A stretch of DNA of 64,000 nt from Corynebacterium hansenii (GTDB lineage: Bacteria; Actinomycetota; Actinomycetes; Mycobacteriales; Mycobacteriaceae). Where the stretch lies: the NCBI RefSeq assembly GCF_030408795.1, contig NZ_CP047211.1, forward strand, positions 2,232,001 through 2,296,000, in the 5' to 3' direction. Positions 61,311-64,000 of this stretch are shown here, piece after piece. Position numbers and translations under genes: made by a program. How positions within the stretch are numbered: position 1 is the first letter of the stretch; each line of letters opens with the position of its first letter. The notes under the pieces were generated by a model that ran no database searches, was not told the DNA's origin, and worked only from the letters and a program-made list of their open reading frames with translations.

Positions 61311-61393
61311 AGTTCGTCGCAAAGCACCCGCTCACGCCGCCCGGCAGGGCCCGCGCCCGGCCGGGACGGTGGCGAAGCCGCACCGAACGGGCG

Positions 61394-61399
61394 CATGCT
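61394..61399 (+). promoter_or_regulatory. -10 box CATGCT for the aldo/keto reductase gene
   Basis: CATGCT lies 7 nt before ATG 61407, which is why that ATG is chosen over the one at 61395. Confidence 0.42.
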
Positions 61400-61406
61400 G
61401 GTTGAC

Positions 61407-62498
<1,092 letters not shown>

Positions 62499-62514
62499 AA
62501 ATCCTGCATTGCGC

Positions 62515-62541
62515 GCAAAGTTGCACGGGGTGTACGTTTGC
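62515..62541. promoter_or_regulatory. Operator and -10 box upstream of the TetR-MFS pair
   Basis: GCAAAGTTGCAC-GGG-GTGTACGTTTGC is an inverted repeat with nine of twelve pairs matching. Its right arm contains TACGTT (62533-62538), a -10 box 8 nt before GTG 62547. A TetR dimer bound here would block transcription. Confidence 0.55.
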
Positions 62542-62546
62542 ACCTC

Positions 62547-63224
62547 GTGGAACCAAACGTGAACCCAGACTGCGGCCTGCGCGAACTCAAGCGCCGGCGC
62601 ACCCGGCGCGGAATCGAGGACGCGGCGATCACCCTCATCGCCGACCGCGGTTTCGACGACGTCACCATCGAGGACATCTGCGCCGCCGCCGAAATCAGCC
62701 GCCGCACCTTCTTCAACTACTTTTCGACGAAGGACGACGCGATCTTCGGCCGCGGCATGCTGTCTTTCGGCGACGCCGAAGCCGAGGCGTTCTCCGAGGC
62801 CGCGTCACGCCCGGGCGCGAGCCCGCATTCGGCGCTGCTCGACATCATCGAAGCCGGGGTCGCCAGCCCGTCGCAGGAAGACGATGACCTGCCCGCGGCG
62901 GAACGCTCCGCGCGGCACCGCCGCCTGCGCGCGCTGCGCCGGGAGATCATCAACGCCACCCCGAGCCTGCTGACCATCTCCATGACCAGCCAGGCCGCGG
63001 CCCTGCGCCGCATGCGCGCCGTCGTCGCCGACCACCTGTCCGCCCACGACGACGCCCGCGTCATGCCCGAGCTGACCGTCGACGAGGAAGCCGGGCTGAT
63101 CACCGGCCTCGTCCGCGAGGCCCTGTGGTTCGCCGTCTTCCACGACCGCGTCGACGTCGACGGCACCCCGATCCACGACGCAGCAGACCTCATCACCCGA
63201 TTCTCGAAGGAGTTGAACAAGTGA
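62547..63224 (+). CDS. TetR family transcriptional regulator
   Basis: A 225-residue regulator. The HTH is at residues 20-65: RGIEDAAITLIADRGFDDVT, then AEISRRTFFNYFSTKDDAIF. The rest is a helical ligand domain. The GTG at 62547 is chosen from the -10 spacing; TTG 62538 is an alternative. It overlaps the MFS gene by GTGA, so it very likely controls that exporter and itself. Confidence 0.87.
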   Translation: MEPNVNPDCGLRELKRRRTRRGIEDAAITLIADRGFDDVTIEDICAAAEISRRTFFNYFSTKDDAIFGRGMLSFGDAEAEAFSEAASRPGASPHSALLDIIEAGVASPSQEDDDLPAAERSARHRRLRALRREIINATPSLLTISMTSQAAALRRMRAVVADHLSAHDDARVMPELTVDEEAGLITGLVREALWFAVFHDRVDVDGTPIHDAADLITRFSKELNK

Positions 63225-64000
63225 CCGCGACGCCCGAATCCGCGAACACCGCCACCACCATGGGCGGCGACGCCGGGACCACCACCGCCGCCCCGGGCAC
63301 CACCGCCACCGCCGCCTCCGCCGCGGTCTCCGAACACACCAGGACCGTCGAAGACAACCGCGGCAACCTGGGGCTCATCCTCACTTCCCTGATCCTGGCC
63401 ATGCTCATGAGCTCGCTGGGCCAGATGATCTTCTCCTCCGCCCTGCCGACCATCGTCGGCGAACTCGGCGGCGTGGAGCACATGTCGTGGGTGATCACCG
63501 CCTTCCTGCTCATGCAGACGATCGCGCTGCCCATCGCCGGCAAGCTCGGCGACATGATCGGCCGCAAGGGCCTGTTCCTCTTCGGCATCGCCGCGTTCAT
63601 CGCCGGCTCGATCATCGGCGCGCTGGCGCAGGACATGACGCTGCTCATCGTCGCCCGCGGCGCCCAGGGCCTGGCCGGCGGCACGCTGATGGTGACCTCG
63701 CAGGCGATCATGGCCGAGGTCGTCTCCGCCCGCGAACGCGGCAAGTACATGGGCCTGTTCGGCGCGGTCTTCGGGCTGAGCTCCGTCCTCGGCCCGGTGC
63801 TCGGCGGCTGGTTCACCGACGGCCCCGGCTGGCGCTGGGGCCTGTGGATCAACGTCCCGCTGGGCCTCATCGCCCTGGCCACCGCCTGGCGCTACCTGCA
63901 CCTGACCAAGCGCCCCGCCACCGGCGACTTCGACTGGGCGGGCACCGCGCTGATGGTCGTCGCCACTTCGACGCTCATCCTCACCGCCACGTGGGGCGGC
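63221..64000 (+). CDS. DHA2 (EmrB/QacA-type) MFS drug exporter, 5' part
   Basis: The first 260 residues of an exporter cut by the window end. After a Thr/Ala-rich N-terminus of about 45 residues come the usual helices: SSALPTIVGELGG at the end of TM1, WVITAFLLMQTIALPIAGKL in TM2, motif A GKLGDMIGRKG, and motif C-like LSSVLGPVLGGWFTD in TM5, the mark of DHA antiporters. It starts with GTG 63221 overlapping the TetR stop; GAAGGAG lies upstream. It should expel a toxic compound sensed by the TetR protein. Confidence 0.9.
   Translation, partial: MTATPESANTATTMGGDAGTTTAAPGTTATAASAAVSEHTRTVEDNRGNLGLILTSLILAMLMSSLGQMIFSSALPTIVGELGGVEHMSWVITAFLLMQTIALPIAGKLGDMIGRKGLFLFGIAAFIAGSIIGALAQDMTLLIVARGAQGLAGGTLMVTSQAIMAEVVSARERGKYMGLFGAVFGLSSVLGPVLGGWFTDGPGWRWGLWINVPLGLIALATAWRYLHLTKRPATGDFDWAGTALMVVATSTLILTATWGG

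Overview
The window reads as chromosomal DNA of a high-G+C Corynebacterium or a very close relative. The evidence is gene content: the block ychF, ispH, xseA, xseB, a DUF4245 protein, glpX and fumC; a MetPS-type transporter with its small subunit; an IrtAB-like siderophore importer behind a DtxR-like iron box; GuaB1; and many start codons sitting 6-8 nt after a TANNNT -10 box, as expected for leaderless mRNAs. The species cannot be fixed from the sequence alone. I found no tRNA, rRNA, CRISPR array or intact insertion sequence.

Layout. 1-18.7 kb is mostly housekeeping and transport: end of a C-S lyase gene, a PAP2 phosphatase, 3-hydroxybutyryl-CoA dehydrogenase, a three-gene overlapping operon (hydrolase, ABM monooxygenase, lipoprotein), a BCCT transporter, gamma carbonic anhydrase, pncA, DUF808, YchJ, ZupT, GuaB1, a CNNM protein, pcm and an MFS transporter. 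18.8-32 kb is a looser run of small membrane proteins, lipoproteins, regulators (AraC, TetR), a GNAT protein, a serine hydrolase, ArfB, YtoQ and SMI1-like proteins. 32.1-37.4 kb holds the iron-regulated irtA-irtB pair and a divergent MerR gene. 38.2-43.7 kb is a small island with a SWIM zinc-finger protein and a 1092-residue partner, followed by ychF and metPS. 47-57.7 kb is the conserved ispH/xse/glpX/fumC core. 57.7-64 kb carries a TIGR01777 protein, an MMPL transporter, an aldo/keto reductase, and a TetR-MFS efflux pair cut by the window end.

The least ordinary signals are non-coding. Three copies of a modular element (43-bp direct repeats ending in a long hairpin) lie at 0.45, 27.95 and 50.38 kb, each between two convergent genes. 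A second hairpin family lies at 37.45, 38.03 and 43.68 kb, and a third repeat at 28.12 and 53.96 kb. The 38.2-43.7 kb island is bracketed by two copies of [hairpin repeat + 3' end of ychF], which looks like an insertion at the ychF terminus. The 11-mer CGTCGYAAAGC recurs at least ten times, in genes and between them. The SWIM + large-partner pair in that island is my best candidate for an undescribed system.
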